DNA from: Acanthosepion pharaonis
Lineage: Eukaryota > Mollusca > Cephalopoda > Sepiida > Sepiidae
Assembly (NCBI GenBank): GCA_903632075.3
Contig: CAHIKZ030004296.1
Coordinates: 288,501-352,500 of the forward strand
Direction of reading: 5' to 3'
Length of the DNA: 64,000 bases
Part shown: positions 34,138 through 46,985 of the stretch, in pieces
How the letters are laid out: each line of letters opens with the position of its first letter
Numbering within the stretch: position 1 is the stretch's first letter
Made by a program: the position numbers and the translations under genes
The notes under the pieces: generated by a model
What the model was told of the DNA's origin: nothing
The model's input: the letters and a program-made list of their open reading frames with translations, nothing else
Databases searched by the model: none

Positions 34138-35160
34138 ATGGCAAGAGGTAAAGAATTAACAAATTTGCAAAAAGAACTAATTGTTAAGCTCCGAAAAGAA
34201 GATAAAAGTTACAGGAAAATCTCAAACAACCTGAATATTTCATTTACTACTATTAGTTTATTCATTGCAAGGTATAAAAAAAAACTCAAAACTGTTGAAA
34301 ACCAAAGAAGAACAGATGCTTCACAAAAGATTTCTTCAAGATCTTTGAGGAAATTAATGTGTCAAATTAAATAAAATCCAATGGTTACTTGTCAAGAGCT
34401 GCAGGATGATTTGCTTTCATCAGAAATCTGTCACTAAATGGACAATAAGCAATGAAATTCATACGAACAGTCTAAAGTCATGCTCCTCTCAGAAGATTCC
34501 ACTGCTATTGAAAAGACAAAGATGCCAGATTGAAATTCATTTGTGAACATAAGGATAAGAAAAACTTGTATTAGGAAAGAGTATTATGGACAGACAAAAA
34601 TCAAAATTGAGTTGTTTGGATGTAATTCTAGTAATCATGTATAGAGGGGAAAGATGCCTTCAAACAAGAGAACATAGTTCCAACAATGAAATTTGGTGGT
34701 GGTGGCAGCATCATGTTTTGGGGATGTTTTTCTGCAAAAAGGTACTGGCAACATATCAGTAATAGATGGTAGAATGAATGCTGCAGCATATCAAAACATT
34801 TTGGAATTAAATTTAATGATTTCAGTTGAAAATTTTGAACTTCCTCCTGATTGGATCTTCCAACAAGATAATGATACTAAGTACACTGTGAAATCTACGA
34901 AGAAATGGCTTGCTGAAAATAATGTAAATATCCTAAAATGGGCAAGTAAGTCCTCAGATTTAAACCCAATCGAGAATATGTGGTGTTATTTGAAAATTCA
35001 AATCCAATTGAGAGCTCCAACAAACATCCCAGATCTGAAGACCATATGCAAAGAAGAATGGAACAAAATACCAATTAAAATTTGCAAATCATTACTTAAG
35101 AAATACAAGAGGAGGTTGGTTGCTGTAGAAGTGAATAATGGCTATTTTACAAAGTATTAA
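34138..35160 (+). pseudogene. Tc1-family transposase, frameshifted (DD34E)
   Basis: ATG at 34138 (MARGKELTNLQKELIVKLRK) opens a paired-type helix-turn-helix domain with SYRKISNNLNISFTTI, as in Tc1 transposases. The frame stops at 34374. The middle is broken by several frameshifts, but WTDK (first catalytic Asp, near 34588) is still readable. From 34693 to 35160 the C-terminal half is open again. IFQQDNDTKYT gives the second Asp and SSDLNPIENMW the final Glu; 34 residues lie between them (DD34E). The intact protein would cut and rejoin element ends at TA sites. This copy cannot encode a full protein. Confidence 0.92.
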
Positions 35161-35387
35161 ATGAAGATTATGTATTCTTTTTGTATTGTACGAATAGTTT
35201 TTTCACCCATTAAAATGGATAAATGAGATTTATTTCTATTAAATCAAATTTTTTTGTTTTCTATGCATATTTACTTATGCATCTGTGTACAGTTAATTAT
35301 ATGAAAAATATGTTTATTCATTAATTGGAAATACAATAAATTAAAAACTTGAATGTGTACAAATATTTTTCCCCCCCACCACCACTG

Positions 35388-37740
35388 TATATATTTCACA
35401 AAAATATTTAATTTTTCACAATATTAAAGAACAGAAATGAACCAGATATTTAGCCATCATATTCCAAATTTGTTTCAAAACTTGTTTTCAATTTTAAGAG
35501 AAAAGTGCTTACTAGACATACTAGGTAACTCATTTTAAGGTGTTAATATGTAATACTTTTGTTTGATATGTTTATTATATTTCTATATATTAATAAACTA
35601 TGAAAATAAAAATATTATCTTAGATTAAGAGAAAAACGAATATTACCAACATATCAAATACCTTTCGTAAAACAATTGTCAACACATGTCTACTTCGTGT
35701 TTTATTATCTATTGTGCTAACAGTGTACTTGTAATCTTGCTGTTTTATAAGTTGAGTAAAAATTTCTGAAAATGGAAACTCGTATATAATACGACATTGC
35801 TTTTTTTGCCTCTAATTTTCTTTCAAAATTTATTTTATTATGCACAAGAAAATACAGTAAATAGCATAAAGAAAGAAAAACTTGAATTAATAAAAGAACA
35901 TAAAAATAAGAATTTTTTTTTTTTTAAGTCTTCATCCAGGGCTGATTATATTAATAATGTTCAGTCAAAGACGAAAATTTTCCAATAAACAATTATATAT
36001 TTGTAAATCCTGAAACTTCAGGTTCATCTATTTTAAGAATATTAAAATAATCACAAGAGTGAAGGATTTTGATGTGTTTATACACCAGACAGAAAATCAT
36101 TTTATAAGGAGCATGTTAGCAGGAATCCATTAATCTTATCCATTAGTGATTATATATCATTTTCCAAAAGATTCCCTTTTTCATGGTTGGACATTGGGTC
36201 ATATTTTAGGAAGTAGGTCAGAACAAGAACTTTTTAGTGCCAACTTGTGTTGGTGTGTGTGTGTATGTGTGAGTGCATATATAAATATGTATAAACTAAG
36301 TTAGTTGGAGGCCTGATGGTTATTAGTTGAATTTTGATTTGAAATGTTCAATGTTTGTGATCTATGGAAAAGTGTTGGATTAAGTGCACTGACTATAAAG
36401 GAGATCATGCTGGAAAATAATATCTGCATAAACTGACTTTAGGCACTAACCAAACATCATTTGTGATATTGCATTTTCAGATACAGACTTGGTCCTTCTA
36501 AAGATCCGAGACCCAAAAATTTAACAAAACCTAGAGATTCTAGCTTTTTAAAAAATTATATATATATAGTAGGAAACTAGGTGTTGGGATAAGTAACTAT
36601 AGGTACCTGGAAAAAATTTGCTAAAAAGGAGCATAGCATCATGTCTTTAGCTTTCACCTTTACATTTAAAATATAAAAAAAACTTAAAATAAGACTGTTG
36701 AAAGAGATAAAATTTCATAAGAAAGGTATATAATTAATTTATAGGTACTTTTCTTGTGAAATTTTATCAGAAGTTTACATAAAATACTATAATTTTATGT
36801 ACATTTATTACATTTTACTACGTTATTTGTATTTCCATTCATTTTATTATTAATTTTGATATATCATTTATGAAAAAATGTCATAACTGAGATAATATGA
36901 AAATAAGATCATATAAATTTCATAAGATACTAATACATATAAATTTTGTATAAATTTCATAAGATACTAATACCTAATATTTGTAGGTACCATTCTCAAT
37001 TGAAATTGAAAAAATCAAATCAACTTTCCCACGTGTGTTTCGCATGAACAATTTGCAAAAATAAAGGCCATAACAGAGGGGAACAACACTTATATTAACT
37101 CAAATAACATGACATTTTATTATTTTCATGTATGGTCTACCATACATTTGAATTACAGCTGTTTTATAGACACAAAAGTAATGCGAAATTGGATTTTTGA
37201 TACACTGGTGGTTCATTAATTGTAATAAGCTTTACAATTCATAATCTGTAAAAGATAGATCTACTTAATAACACCATTGACTAAACTGTACACCATTTTC
37301 ACTAATTTTAGAATATTTAACAACTTTAATGTAAATGTAAAAATAATAAAATTTAAGAAATAATAAATAATGGTTTTAAAAAATATATATGAATTTATTT
37401 AAATAAATATAAAAAAAATATTTTTGCCATGACTTTAAAAAAGTCAAACATATTTATAATAATTTTCATCATTTGTGAATAGTTTCTGAAAGTTTCATTA
37501 AAATCTGACAAATATTTTTATTTTTGCAAGATTTTCCAAATTAATGTCTGCCATGCAAAAAAAAAAAAAAAAAACAACTAAAGAAAAAACCCAAAAAACG
37601 CGCTAAAATTTTATGTTATTTAGGAGTTCCGCAGATACAAAGAGAAACAAGGTATTTTTAATCAAAAGTTTAGAATGTTCTAAAAAGAAGAAAAATTTTT
37701 TTAAAATAATTAAAAAATACTTTGTTCACTCTTCTTAATA
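35388..37740. other. AT-rich stretch, with one short direct repeat
   Basis: A 25-bp unit beginning TATAAATTTCATAAGATACT occurs at 36912-36936 and 36949-36973 (37-bp spacing). There is a poly-A run at 37556-37574. No gene or element recognised. Confidence 0.6.
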
Positions 37741-38004
37741 ATAAACATTTTGACGTTAAAATTTTGTTTTTGTCAAGTTTGGTGTCTTTTTCATCATGCT
37801 ATGCTCTTTTTTAGCAAATTTTTTTCCAGGTACCTAAGTAACAGTTTTGTTTTTTTCAATGGCCAATTAATATTTAACATTTTAGGTGGCATATATCATT
37901 ATTCTAAATGTTATTTTTGTAGATACTGCCTGGGCATAAACACGTTTTTCTTTTTCTCTTGTGTTTTTTTTTTTTTTTTTTTTTTAAATAGTGTATTATG
38001 TCTA

Positions 38005-38100
38005 GCATCTGTGCATTCAAGAGACTTAAAGCAAGATGTGTGCTACAGCAGGGTTCAAACCTGTGTCTCCCATTGTAGGGGAAACCACAGTTTGATATAT
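38005..38100. repeat. Possible tRNA-like B-box region of a SINE
   Basis: GGGTTCAAACCTGTGTCTCC at about 38050 fits a B-box on either strand. A matching A-box is not convincing. Confidence 0.25.
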
Positions 38101-38206
38101 GCATAAAGTTTGGGTGTGAATCTGGCAGAATGGTAAATAATATATAAGACAATTTGGAAAGCAATTTTGATTCACTGGTAAAACATGTCAGAATAAAATT
38201 TTCACA

Positions 38207-38236
38207 AATTGTGTGTGTGTGTGTGTGTGTATATAC
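38207..38236. repeat. (TG)n microsatellite just inside the intron
   Basis: A TG run followed by TATATACA. On the minus strand this is a CA repeat 55-85 bases downstream of the 5' splice site of the exon at 38292-38475. Confidence 0.9.
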
Positions 38237-38291
38237 ATGGTTAAAGTCTTGTCAGATGCGTTTGGATAATAAACAATGAAGTATAACTTAC

Positions 38292-38475
38292 TTTTGTTTC
38301 TCTGTTTTATGTCTGGTGTTGATTTGTTTGACTAATCTGTCCAAATTCTTTCCGTATTCTAATTCGATTTCTGAGACTTTCTTGAAGAAATCTTCCATCT
38401 CCAATACAATGGCAACTTCTGTTTCTAGCCTCTGTTCCAGGCATTTTAGCTGGTCGTTCAGCTGTTGCCGTATAT
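38292..38475 (-). CDS. Internal exon of an srGAP-like F-BAR / RhoGAP gene
   Basis: This is the only host coding exon I can support. Read on the minus strand it follows a strong acceptor (a pyrimidine run TTTTTCTCTCTTAC then AG, at 38476-38477) and ends at the donor AAAA|GTAAGT (intron from 38291 downward). It is 184 bases, begins with the last two bases of a split codon and ends with two bases of the next, and is open throughout (60 full codons). The peptide has QLNDQLKCLEQ near its start, EMEDFFKK in the middle and EIELEYGKNLDRL toward its end. These match the N-terminal helix of the F-BAR domain in srGAP/ARHGAP4 proteins, which bend membranes and inactivate Rho-family GTPases downstream of Slit-Robo. 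Other F-BAR families share EIE.EY but lack the QL..QLKCLEQ stretch, so srGAP is the best call. The family assignment is from memory of the family pattern. No flanking exon was found, so introns exceed about 25 kb on at least one side if the gene is intact. Confidence 0.77.
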
Positions 38476-38528
38476 CTGTAAGAGAGAAAAATTACAGTAA
38501 CTTTAAAATACAAACATTTCAAAAATGA

Positions 38529-40958
38529 AAAAACAGGGTGAAATCTATGATCACTGGTATATAAAATGTTGCAGTAGAATGGAATAGAATATCATGTAAA
38601 TAACAAAAAATTGGTGCCAACAAAACTTTAAATGAAGTTAAAAGAATAAAAATATTGACAAATCTATAACAGAAAACACACAAACACAATTATCCCTTGA
38701 TATCAGCTGGGCAATTGTCTCAAGACCCTGGCAAATACCAAAATTCAAGTCCTTTATAAAATAGCCTAGTGTTTTCACGTAACATACACACACCCACCTG
38801 TAATGATTAACTGTAATGCTTAATACCATGTAAATAGTTGTTAATGCTTTAAGTATGAATAAAACATTTTGTTTGGAAATTGGTATCTGAGTGGGAAAAT
38901 TCCAAACTTGTATAAAGTAAATTTTATCAAAATTTTGGTGTAAGCAGAAAGAATAGAGAAAGTTTTGGTATCAATATATGTGCATATTATAGAATCTGTA
39001 ATATTTATGAAGAGAGATAATGTGGTAAGTTGTTTATCTGTAATTGAAAAAAAAAAAAAAAAAAAATTTAGGAGAAAAGCATCTCAATTTTAAAAATCTG
39101 CCAAAAAGAAACAAATCTTGAGATTCTAATACAATTTTTGGTACTTTCATAAAAATCAATAACAAACAAATGAAAGATGGTTGCATATTTCTCATTTGTT
39201 TGCTACTTGTGTTAGGAACAAATGTCAAATGAGAAGAGAGTTTGAAGAGCTGTAAAATAAGAAACTATGATTACATCTCTTCATTCACATGCAATTACAT
39301 TGACACTCTTTAAATTCAAGCTTTGCATTTGGGAACTTTATTGTATTTTAAAAGAAAAGATTTTTTTTTCATCAGCATTCAATTAAGCACATAGATTCAA
39401 AGGATTCCTGAAATTGATTAACATAAAATATAACCAAGTTTAGATTATTTCAACAGTTGTTTAGATTGAGTAAACTCAAACCATGTGTTGTTTTGTAGTT
39501 TCCACAATTATAAACACTAAGTTCAGACGGGTGTGAGTTGTGCTTTCTATCCACTGGCCAACATAAGGTATCTTCACTTACTTATATATCAGTTGTAACT
39601 ATTTACTAATACAGTAGACAGAAGTTGGGGTGTACACACATCTCTATATAGAAATAGCAAGTTTGTACTGCTGATCATTATTTGTGCAGATGGCTCAGTC
39701 ATGGCCTTGAGCCATACTAAATTAAACTTAGTAATAATTGTCAGAGAGAGAGAGAGAGAGAGAGAGGAGGAAAAAACAAACCAAAAAAATACATGCACAC
39801 AAAGATACACATTAAAGGTGGGTGAAAATGTTTAGTATAGGGAAAGATTCAAGTTTCATAAGTAGGAGGCACCCCCCTCCACTGTCCATAAGGATGTCTA
39901 AACTTAGTGTAGTGAAGGTGCACCAGAAAAAAAAAATCCTCAGGTGAACATGAAGAATGGAATGTAAGGTACTTAAAAAAAATAAAAAGAAAAAAAAGAA
40001 ATCATCCTCCCACTTGCAGGTTTTGTTCAGTGCTAGCCAAAATCCTATCCAGTTATTTCTTCAAGCTGAATTGTTAAAACAAAAAAAAAAAAAAAAAAAT
40101 TCTGAGATATGATGATGATGATAATAGGGGACATGCTTTGTAAAAACTGAGTGATATATTTTTCTTTGTTGCCTGTTATACAAAATCTTGGCAATGTCAA
40201 ATATAAACCTAAGAGCTGACAACAGATGATTTTCCTGCAGATAAAAACTATTAATGTCTTTTTTCTAGCATCTTAAAGTAAAGATGAGAGGGGAGGAGAA
40301 AGAAGGGATATTAAGTTAGGTGAGGCTCCTAAACAAAAATAAAGCATTAAATAAAAAATATTTGATAACTCCTTCAAATCAAGAACGGTCCACCAAATAC
40401 AAGTGTCTGGAAAAATTGCAGCCATTTTGATTATTTCAAAAACCAATTGCATAGTCTTGATATAACCTGGTAACCAATCAAAATGAACTTATTTAAAACT
40501 TTTGCACATGTGTGAAGACACTCACTCATGTCAACAGCAAGATGCAAAAGCAAATACAGGTTTTATATTTTGTACAGTCTTTTGGCCAAATTTTTTGTAT
40601 CAGCCATCCAACAATCTAGACATGGCACTCTGAAGTGAAGAAACAAATACAAAACAGAAAGATTACTGAATAATCCAAAGTTTGTTTACTGGGGAGGGTG
40701 AAAAAAGGAGGTGGGAGACAAACTGAACACTTTAATCCAGAACCAATGGCTTTAGTAAGTAATAACATTTCCAAATAACAAAATAGGTAATGATTGATCT
40801 GGAACCTGAGAGGATAGAAGTTATTCCCTATGACCAGTTACAAATGTCAGATGGCAAAGATAATGTTGGAGACTGTCTTGGCCTCTGATCAGTGAGAGAC
40901 CCAAGTTTCCTCATGGTGGCCACTGATCAATGGTAGACTAAATTAAGTCTGACAGGGG

Positions 40959-40992
<34 letters not shown>

Positions 40993-41210
40993 TGGTGGCA
41001 GAGGATAGAGTCACATCTATTTGAGACTGACCTTGTAATACCTCAGTATTTTGTCCTGCTTTAGAAATAAGCATTTTCTAATCTGTAAGAAATTTGTGTT
41101 TGCCTTGGTGTTCCAGCAAATAGGTTACATCTGTGGTTTCACATCTGTTTCCATCTATGGCCCCTATTTTCTCAACTATCTGTAGTTCTTTTAAGTTGTT
41201 TTCTGAACGT
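38529..41210. other. Intron-like AT-rich stretch upstream of the exon (minus-strand sense)
   Basis: Contains poly-A/T runs (39048-39066, 40080-40099, 40962-40990) and a (GA)n tract at 39743-39766. I looked for an upstream srGAP exon encoding a KEIIAEYE-like segment and did not find one. Confidence 0.5.
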
Positions 41211-41236
41211 GTGTGTGTATATATATATATATATAA
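41211..41236. repeat. (TG)n(TA)n microsatellite
   Basis: Short compound run. Confidence 0.85.
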
Positions 41237-41497
41237 AATCCCTCACCACTCAACGAAATCTTCAGATGCCAAGTACGAACTAACAGTTTTGTAATTTGAA
41301 TTTTAATATATCTGGTTATTGTAATGTTGGTGTAGTTATATATTAGGCTGGGATTACAGTTTTTAATTTTAAAAATTATATCAAAATAAGTGAGATTTAT
41401 ATATGTATGTAAGAAAAAAAAATTAAATTAAAAAATTTGGAGTTGTAAATATTCACATTTTAATTAAAGGGATATCTAATTTAAAAAAATGAAAAAT

Positions 41498-41543
41498 AAA
41501 CAGTAATTTACATTAAAAATAAACTGTAATTTACATTAAAAAT
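41498..41543. repeat. 23-bp tandem duplication
   Basis: AAAC[AT]GTAATTTACATTAA and onward, two adjacent 23-base units differing at one position. Confidence 0.9.
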
Positions 41544-41806
41544 TAATATGGACCAAAATATTTAAGCAGATATTTATTTTTATGCCTACATGTAACCAAC
41601 AAATTTCTCTTGTTTAATAAGAGTTCAATATTTAAGTGTTTAAGATAACCAGTTTTTCAACAAGACATACATTTATTTTCATTTCCATTATAAGATTTGG
41701 CTCTTGCTATAATATCTCCGTTAATAAGGGGAACTACCATTAATTTTTTTAATTGCCAGAAATATTTAGAGAGAGCACTGCTGTTTTTCTATTTTATATT
41801 GTCATG

Positions 41807-41850
41807 CAATGATGATGATGATGATGATGGTGTGTGTGTGTGTGTGAGAG
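41807..41850. repeat. (GAT)n(GT)n(GA)n compound microsatellite
   Basis: Seven GAT units, then GT, then GA. Confidence 0.93.
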
Positions 41851-42984
41851 AGACTTTTATAAGCTACAGCAAATTTAGTATAGAAGATAAGGAAATTGAA
41901 TATAGAAGAGGCTGCACTAGGGGTAGTTTTGTCCAACACCACAAGATGCTCCAAAAACAGAACATAGAGTCATGCTATTAAATAGCCTCATTAATTTTAG
42001 ACATTCATAAGGATGTCTAAACTATCAACTGTATACAACCATTTCCTCAGATGAATGATTAAAAATGGCTTCAAGCAAATAAATCCTCTAGGCTTTAAAT
42101 AAGACAATCCTTCATGAAATCTTAAAGACTGGCACTATAGAATCACACGCAAAGAACTTTACTGGATAACAAAAAACATCACATGAAGACTTTCAACAGC
42201 AGCAGCAAAAAAAAAAAAAAAAATGATATAATCATGCTGTTGACTTTCCACACTTCCTTAAACATTTAGGAAGAAAAACCCCATTAATACAAGAACAAGC
42301 AATAACAATGGGCTTGAGAAGCCTATTTTCTTGAAAAACTGTTTTGAGAGAAAGATTTTATCAATTTCAACCGACAATAACACTAAATGTTTGGTTAATG
42401 AATGCTGAATACTTTTGGGGTGGAAATAGCTTGTCTCAACATTACCATATCCTCAAGGAAAATTATACACGTGGACAACTTAGAAAAAAAAGTTAATCAA
42501 TAAAACTGCCCTCTGCCTTGAAGTTTGATGCAGGCTCAGAAGCAACAGCATACTCAGATCAAGTGGCTCTTATTTTACCCATCATGTCTGTGATTAGGTG
42601 TTTCAACTACTTGTAGTTAACATTTATTTTAATATACACCTCAACACTGAAACAAAGAGCTATGCACATTTTCGTTACCAGTAGAAGTACAAAAATTTCA
42701 GTCGGTAGTAAAATAAAATAGAAAAATAATATTGAATATTCACACCATGAATGCATTTTAAAGACAAAGAAGAAATATCTTATTCATCATTTCTGACATG
42801 TTGAGGAAGATTTTTTTTATTTATATTTTGTAAACAGTCATTCTTAGCTTCCTTTGGAAATGAAACTTTATTTTGGGTTTGTGCCTCAAATGTTTTACAA
42901 GTGTCCTTTAGCATGAATTGTTCTCTTCCAATTCTTCTTGAATTGATTTTTATTAATTGTGCAATGAATGTGTATGATGAAGGA
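41851..42984. other. Unassigned stretch
   Basis: Even composition in places, no recognised motif; poly-A at 42208-42223. Confidence 0.45.
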
Positions 42985-43025
42985 ATAGTTCAGTGGTAGA
43001 GTACTACAATCCAAAAATAATTTCT
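42985..43025 (+). repeat. Possible truncated SINE head
   Basis: TAGTTCAGTGGTAGAGTACT fits the tRNA A-box very well, but no B-box follows and a (TA)n tract begins at 43037. Confidence 0.35.
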
Positions 43026-43111
43026 ACACCTGCATTATATATATATATATATATATATTTATTAGAAACACACATACAAATATAAGAATGCGCACATAGA
43101 TGCCCAGAGTA

Positions 43112-43152
<41 letters not shown>

Positions 43153-43389
43153 AATTTTGAAGAGACTCTGCAACTCTCTTAACTGTTCCCAAATATATCA
43201 TCAGTAGGAATCAATTCGGGAAATGTCAGTCTGGAGAAAATATTTAGGTTTATCTCAGTGGTCAGCACAAATATGCAGAGAATTCAAACAACTCACATGA
43301 TGATCCAAATAAATCCTTAGGTAAGAAGATGTAAAATTATTCAACAAACTTATTTTGAGTCTTCCTTTAACAAAGTTAAACACTAGATG

Positions 43390-43700
43390 ACCAAAGGAGA
43401 AAATGAGAGACAAGAAAGATTGAGAGTTGAAAGAGAGACAGAAGACTAACAGACAGAGAAGGGTGGGGGTGGTGTTGACAGACAGAAACATAGCAGGTGG
43501 TGGGGAGCAGTTGGGTGACAGCAGACAGAGACTGGGAGTGGGTAGCTGCAGTGACAGACTGGGACAGACAGAGATGGGTGAGGGTCAGTGATTGACAGAC
43601 AGACCAGGAGTGGGAGAGAGTATGGCTGGGTCTTAGAGATACAGATGATGATGGTGTGGGCATACAGAGACAGACAGATGGTAAGAGTGGGTGGAAGGAT
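43390..43700. repeat. Purine-rich degenerate GACAGACAGA region
   Basis: About 300 bases made of imperfect GACAGACAGA, GGGTGGTGG and GAGAGTGGG-like words. The minus-strand 133-codon ORF (43376-43777) is a product of this bias (Ser/Leu/His-rich) and has no family features. Confidence 0.75.
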
Positions 43701-45580
43701 AAATTCATGATGGTAGCCATTTTTAATTTTGTAATTGAGACACTGGTATTTGGTATGAACAAAATGATGTTAATCAAGTTTCAGTTCTGAATTTTGTGGT
43801 CTTGTCCAAAATCATTTCTAATTTCCTCGGGTGGTAGAGAAGCATTTAACAGTTTTGTTTCCCCACCTCTTCAATTTCCTAAATCTGCTTGTTTTGCATG
43901 ACGAACAATGATTTAAAAATAAATTCATCAAGAGCAAAAGGAAATATTAAAAGGAGAAAAATTTACAAACCCAAAAATTGCACTTCCTCCATAAATCTGT
44001 ATAAATACCGCTAGCATTTAAAAGCAAAAAATATATTTAAAAAAAAAAAAGAAAAAAAAAAAAAGAAAAAATAGTGGGGGGAGCAAAGGCTGTTGCCATG
44101 GATAAAGTAACATATTTATACAAAATGTGATTTAAAAAAAAAAATAAATAAATAAAAAAAAAATCTAAATTTATACAAACCACAGACCCTTATTATTACT
44201 ATTATTAACATCTTTTGAGAGACTGTATCTAAAGAGAGTGATATTGAACACAAGAGATTTTTTCAAATTAAGAGTCATGTACTTCCCAAAGAATATTTTG
44301 TTTTTGTGCAATAAATGAATAAGTTCCCAATTTGTTCAACATAAATGCAGGAGCAATCAAGTTATAACAAAAGCTTTTTTTTGCATATAGTCTGGTAAAT
44401 GAAATAAATCTCTCTAATTCAGTGGTTAATGCAAATCTGTGAATATATTGCCTATAAGATTATCTGTATTGGATGTGTGTACTGGATTTGTTCATGTGAA
44501 AGGAATGGATCATGTGTCTATAAAATGTCTATACTAGAATTTTCAAGCAGTTTGCCATAAACACAGAGGCTGTGTTGGAAAAGACTCACTTGCAATGAGC
44601 AGATCATGTGAACGAATATCAACTCCCAAAGAAAAAAAAAAAAAAAAAAAAAACTATTTGGAAAACTAGACTCTGGCTGACAGAACCGAGGCCTCCAAAG
44701 AAGACAAGAAGTGGAAAAGAATCAATTACTATAAGCAGGCAACAGAAGTGTTCTATATTTTTCTTTCTAATTTTTAATGGTCACTGTACATAAATTTCCT
44801 ATATGTACCAATTCCAAAATGTGTATGCACCTGCGCGCACACACACACACAGGCATTTACTATTTACAGGGTATAAAACTAAAAGAGAGATATGGCAAAA
44901 GTATACCAAACAATCTGGCATCTCGACTTTATTAACTTTCTCACTACCATAAAGTAGTCTCCCTGTGCCTTTTCTGTAAGTATTTTTATCACAGCTCTTT
45001 TGATAAGCATTCCTTTTTCGTACTTAAACTTCATGAATTTAAATCTAGTACTAGATTGGTACTTAGGTCTCATCATTTCACCTGCGAAATTGTTAAATTT
45101 TTCTTTCACACTTCTTACCTATGGAACGATTTCGGCTTATTGCTTTCCTGTCAACTATAACTTACAAAAAAATACATTAAAAAAAAAAAATCATCTTCTG
45201 TCTCCTTTAATCCTGCTTGTTTTTATCGTCCTTTCTTCTCAGTAATGTTTCCTCAGTTTCCTTCACTTTCATAAAATATTGTAGCCTAAGCTTTTATCAC
45301 CTTGCTTGGAGGTGATTTAAGAAGAAAAAAATAAAAAAAACCTTCCTCACCAAGGTAAATCACAAAGCAACAGAAGAGACAGCATCACCAAAAGTAGATT
45401 CCTATGACTGTTGGAGTGTCTCCTAAAGCTGATGTAAGAAGGCCTGTCTTATCTAGGGCTCAATGGTCACCTTAGAACCAATGATAAATATTGAATCCCA
45501 CCTTGCCATCCAACTCTTAAATCTTTGTTCATAAACCCAAGCCATGATGATAATGAGAATTTCAGCTTTTATGGAAACCC
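43701..45580. other. AT-rich stretch with many poly-A runs
   Basis: Poly-A-rich at 44036-44070 and 44134-44163; also 44631-44652. No gene recognised. Confidence 0.5.
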
Positions 45581-45584
45581 AAGA

Positions 45585-45660
45585 TGGTGTAACAGTTGTC
45601 AGTACAGAAAATGGAATTGGCGAACAAAGTTCAATTCCAGTTGTAGCAGTTGGTGTTCAT
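45585..45660 (+). repeat. Possible tRNA-derived SINE head
   Basis: AGATGGTGTAACAGTTGTCA (A-box-like) and AAAGTTCAATTCCAGTTG (B-box-like) with suitable spacing. Body not recognised. Confidence 0.45.
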
Positions 45661-46729
45661 TTCACAATTAAGCCTATGAAAAGAGTATGAATCTACTTTA
45701 CTATAACTGTTCCATTTCCAATGATCGACAAAAGTAGTCTCATTCTTGAGATGACAGATTTGTTAACAGATTTAATACTTTAATAAACCAGTCGCTCATT
45801 TTCAATTGCTCAAGTAGTAGCGGCAAAAAGCAGAAGTCAATAGTTTATAGGAATTTTAGCAAAAAAATTCAACAGATAATAGCTCAGATCAATTCCTGTC
45901 TTGCATGTCCAATTTGATCTTGCTACATAAAAATTAAGGAATAATCCAAATTTATATCAACACATACACTCATTTATGCAAGTAAAAATCATTTTTTGTA
46001 TATTTAATTAAATGTCAACTTCAGCAGCTTCTACTCAATGACAAGTCACTTCCTATTTATAGAAGTTATACTAATTATTTGTAAATGCTAATTATTTCAA
46101 AGTTTAATAATAATCAAAGTAATCACTGGTATGCTACTATGACTGATGAAGTAGAATGCAGACAGATCAGGGGTAACTAATTAGCAGTTACCAGGCAGAG
46201 ATTTATCTCCCTTGGCAGACATTATTTTGGATGTCAGCACATACATAATTGAGCATAACTACATTCTTGCTTCATTCTTCAAGTTAGAACAATGCTATTA
46301 AAATACTCTAACAAAAATGGTAATAAAAAATATGCTATTTTTGGTGTGTTGTAGCAGACAAACATACAAAAATCAGATCATTATCAGATAGACTATATGA
46401 TCACCACTTTACTATGAATGGAATGTGTGAAGTGATCAGTTTTAACTTTGTGCAGTGCATCTTTTTCTCATGAGGACAATTTTAGAAAGCAGTGTAAAAA
46501 ATCTAGACTTGGGTATCTGCCAAAGAAAGGCATGCAAAGATGAAGATTTCTGCTACAAATAATAAATATCCAACAACTAGAGTGGCCATTTATTTTATAA
46601 GTTAATATTGCAAATTGTTCTAACCAAATAAAAGCAGTCATAGCTATTTATGAGAGGTGCAGTTTAGAGTAGGATCATTGTACTTCATTGATGAAGTGAG
46701 GATTTCTTCTATATTCCAAATGTAAGTAA
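45661..46729. other. Unassigned stretch
   Basis: No motif recognised. Confidence 0.45.
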
Positions 46730-46985
46730 AAAGTTCTACTTTGACAGCTCCTCCTGTTACAGACTGCTCGATGGATGCTTTCTTAACACTACAAAACTTC
46801 TTCAAATCAAGGGTCAATCATTGTCTATCCTTCTCATCCTCATAATCTTCTTTACCTTCCACACTCATATAAAACTTCATTCATCATCAACCATTTTAAC
46901 AGTAACTTCTATCTTGTATGGCTCTTCCATCCTGTATTGGGCAAATTTTTATATGAAAAAAAGAAAAAGTCAACAAAATAGCCAA
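46730..46985 (+). pseudogene. Possible LINE C-terminal remnant, copy 1
   Basis: One frame reads MDAFLTLQNFFKSRVNHCLS. FKSR-N-x-L is shared with the better remnant at 47440-47830 (FKSRINHYL), in the same position relative to a trailing hydrophobic frame. The evidence is short. Confidence 0.35.

Larger units (their letters stand above)
33593..35387 (+). mobile_element. Tc1-like transposon with both ends
   Basis: The element is 1795 bp, flanked by TA (33591-33592, 35388-35389), with terminal inverted repeats of about 200 bp (33593-33800 and 35185-35387). The right end finishes ACCACCACTG and the left begins CAATAAGGGG, a decayed mirror of it. The arms share long blocks such as TTTTTAATTTATTGTATTTCC and TTTTAATGGGTGAAAAAA, with roughly 85-90% agreement. 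It carries one broken transposase gene (34138-35160). The segment 33898-34071 is an inverted copy of part of that gene. Confidence 0.93.

Noticed and set aside
41697..41981. 94-codon ORF across a GAT/GT repeat
   Set aside because: Its middle is a microsatellite (DDDDDDG, VCVCV) and the ends match nothing.
43376..43777. 133-codon minus-strand ORF
   Set aside because: It is produced by a purine-rich degenerate repeat; Ser/Leu/His-rich with no domain, and neighbouring frames are similarly open.
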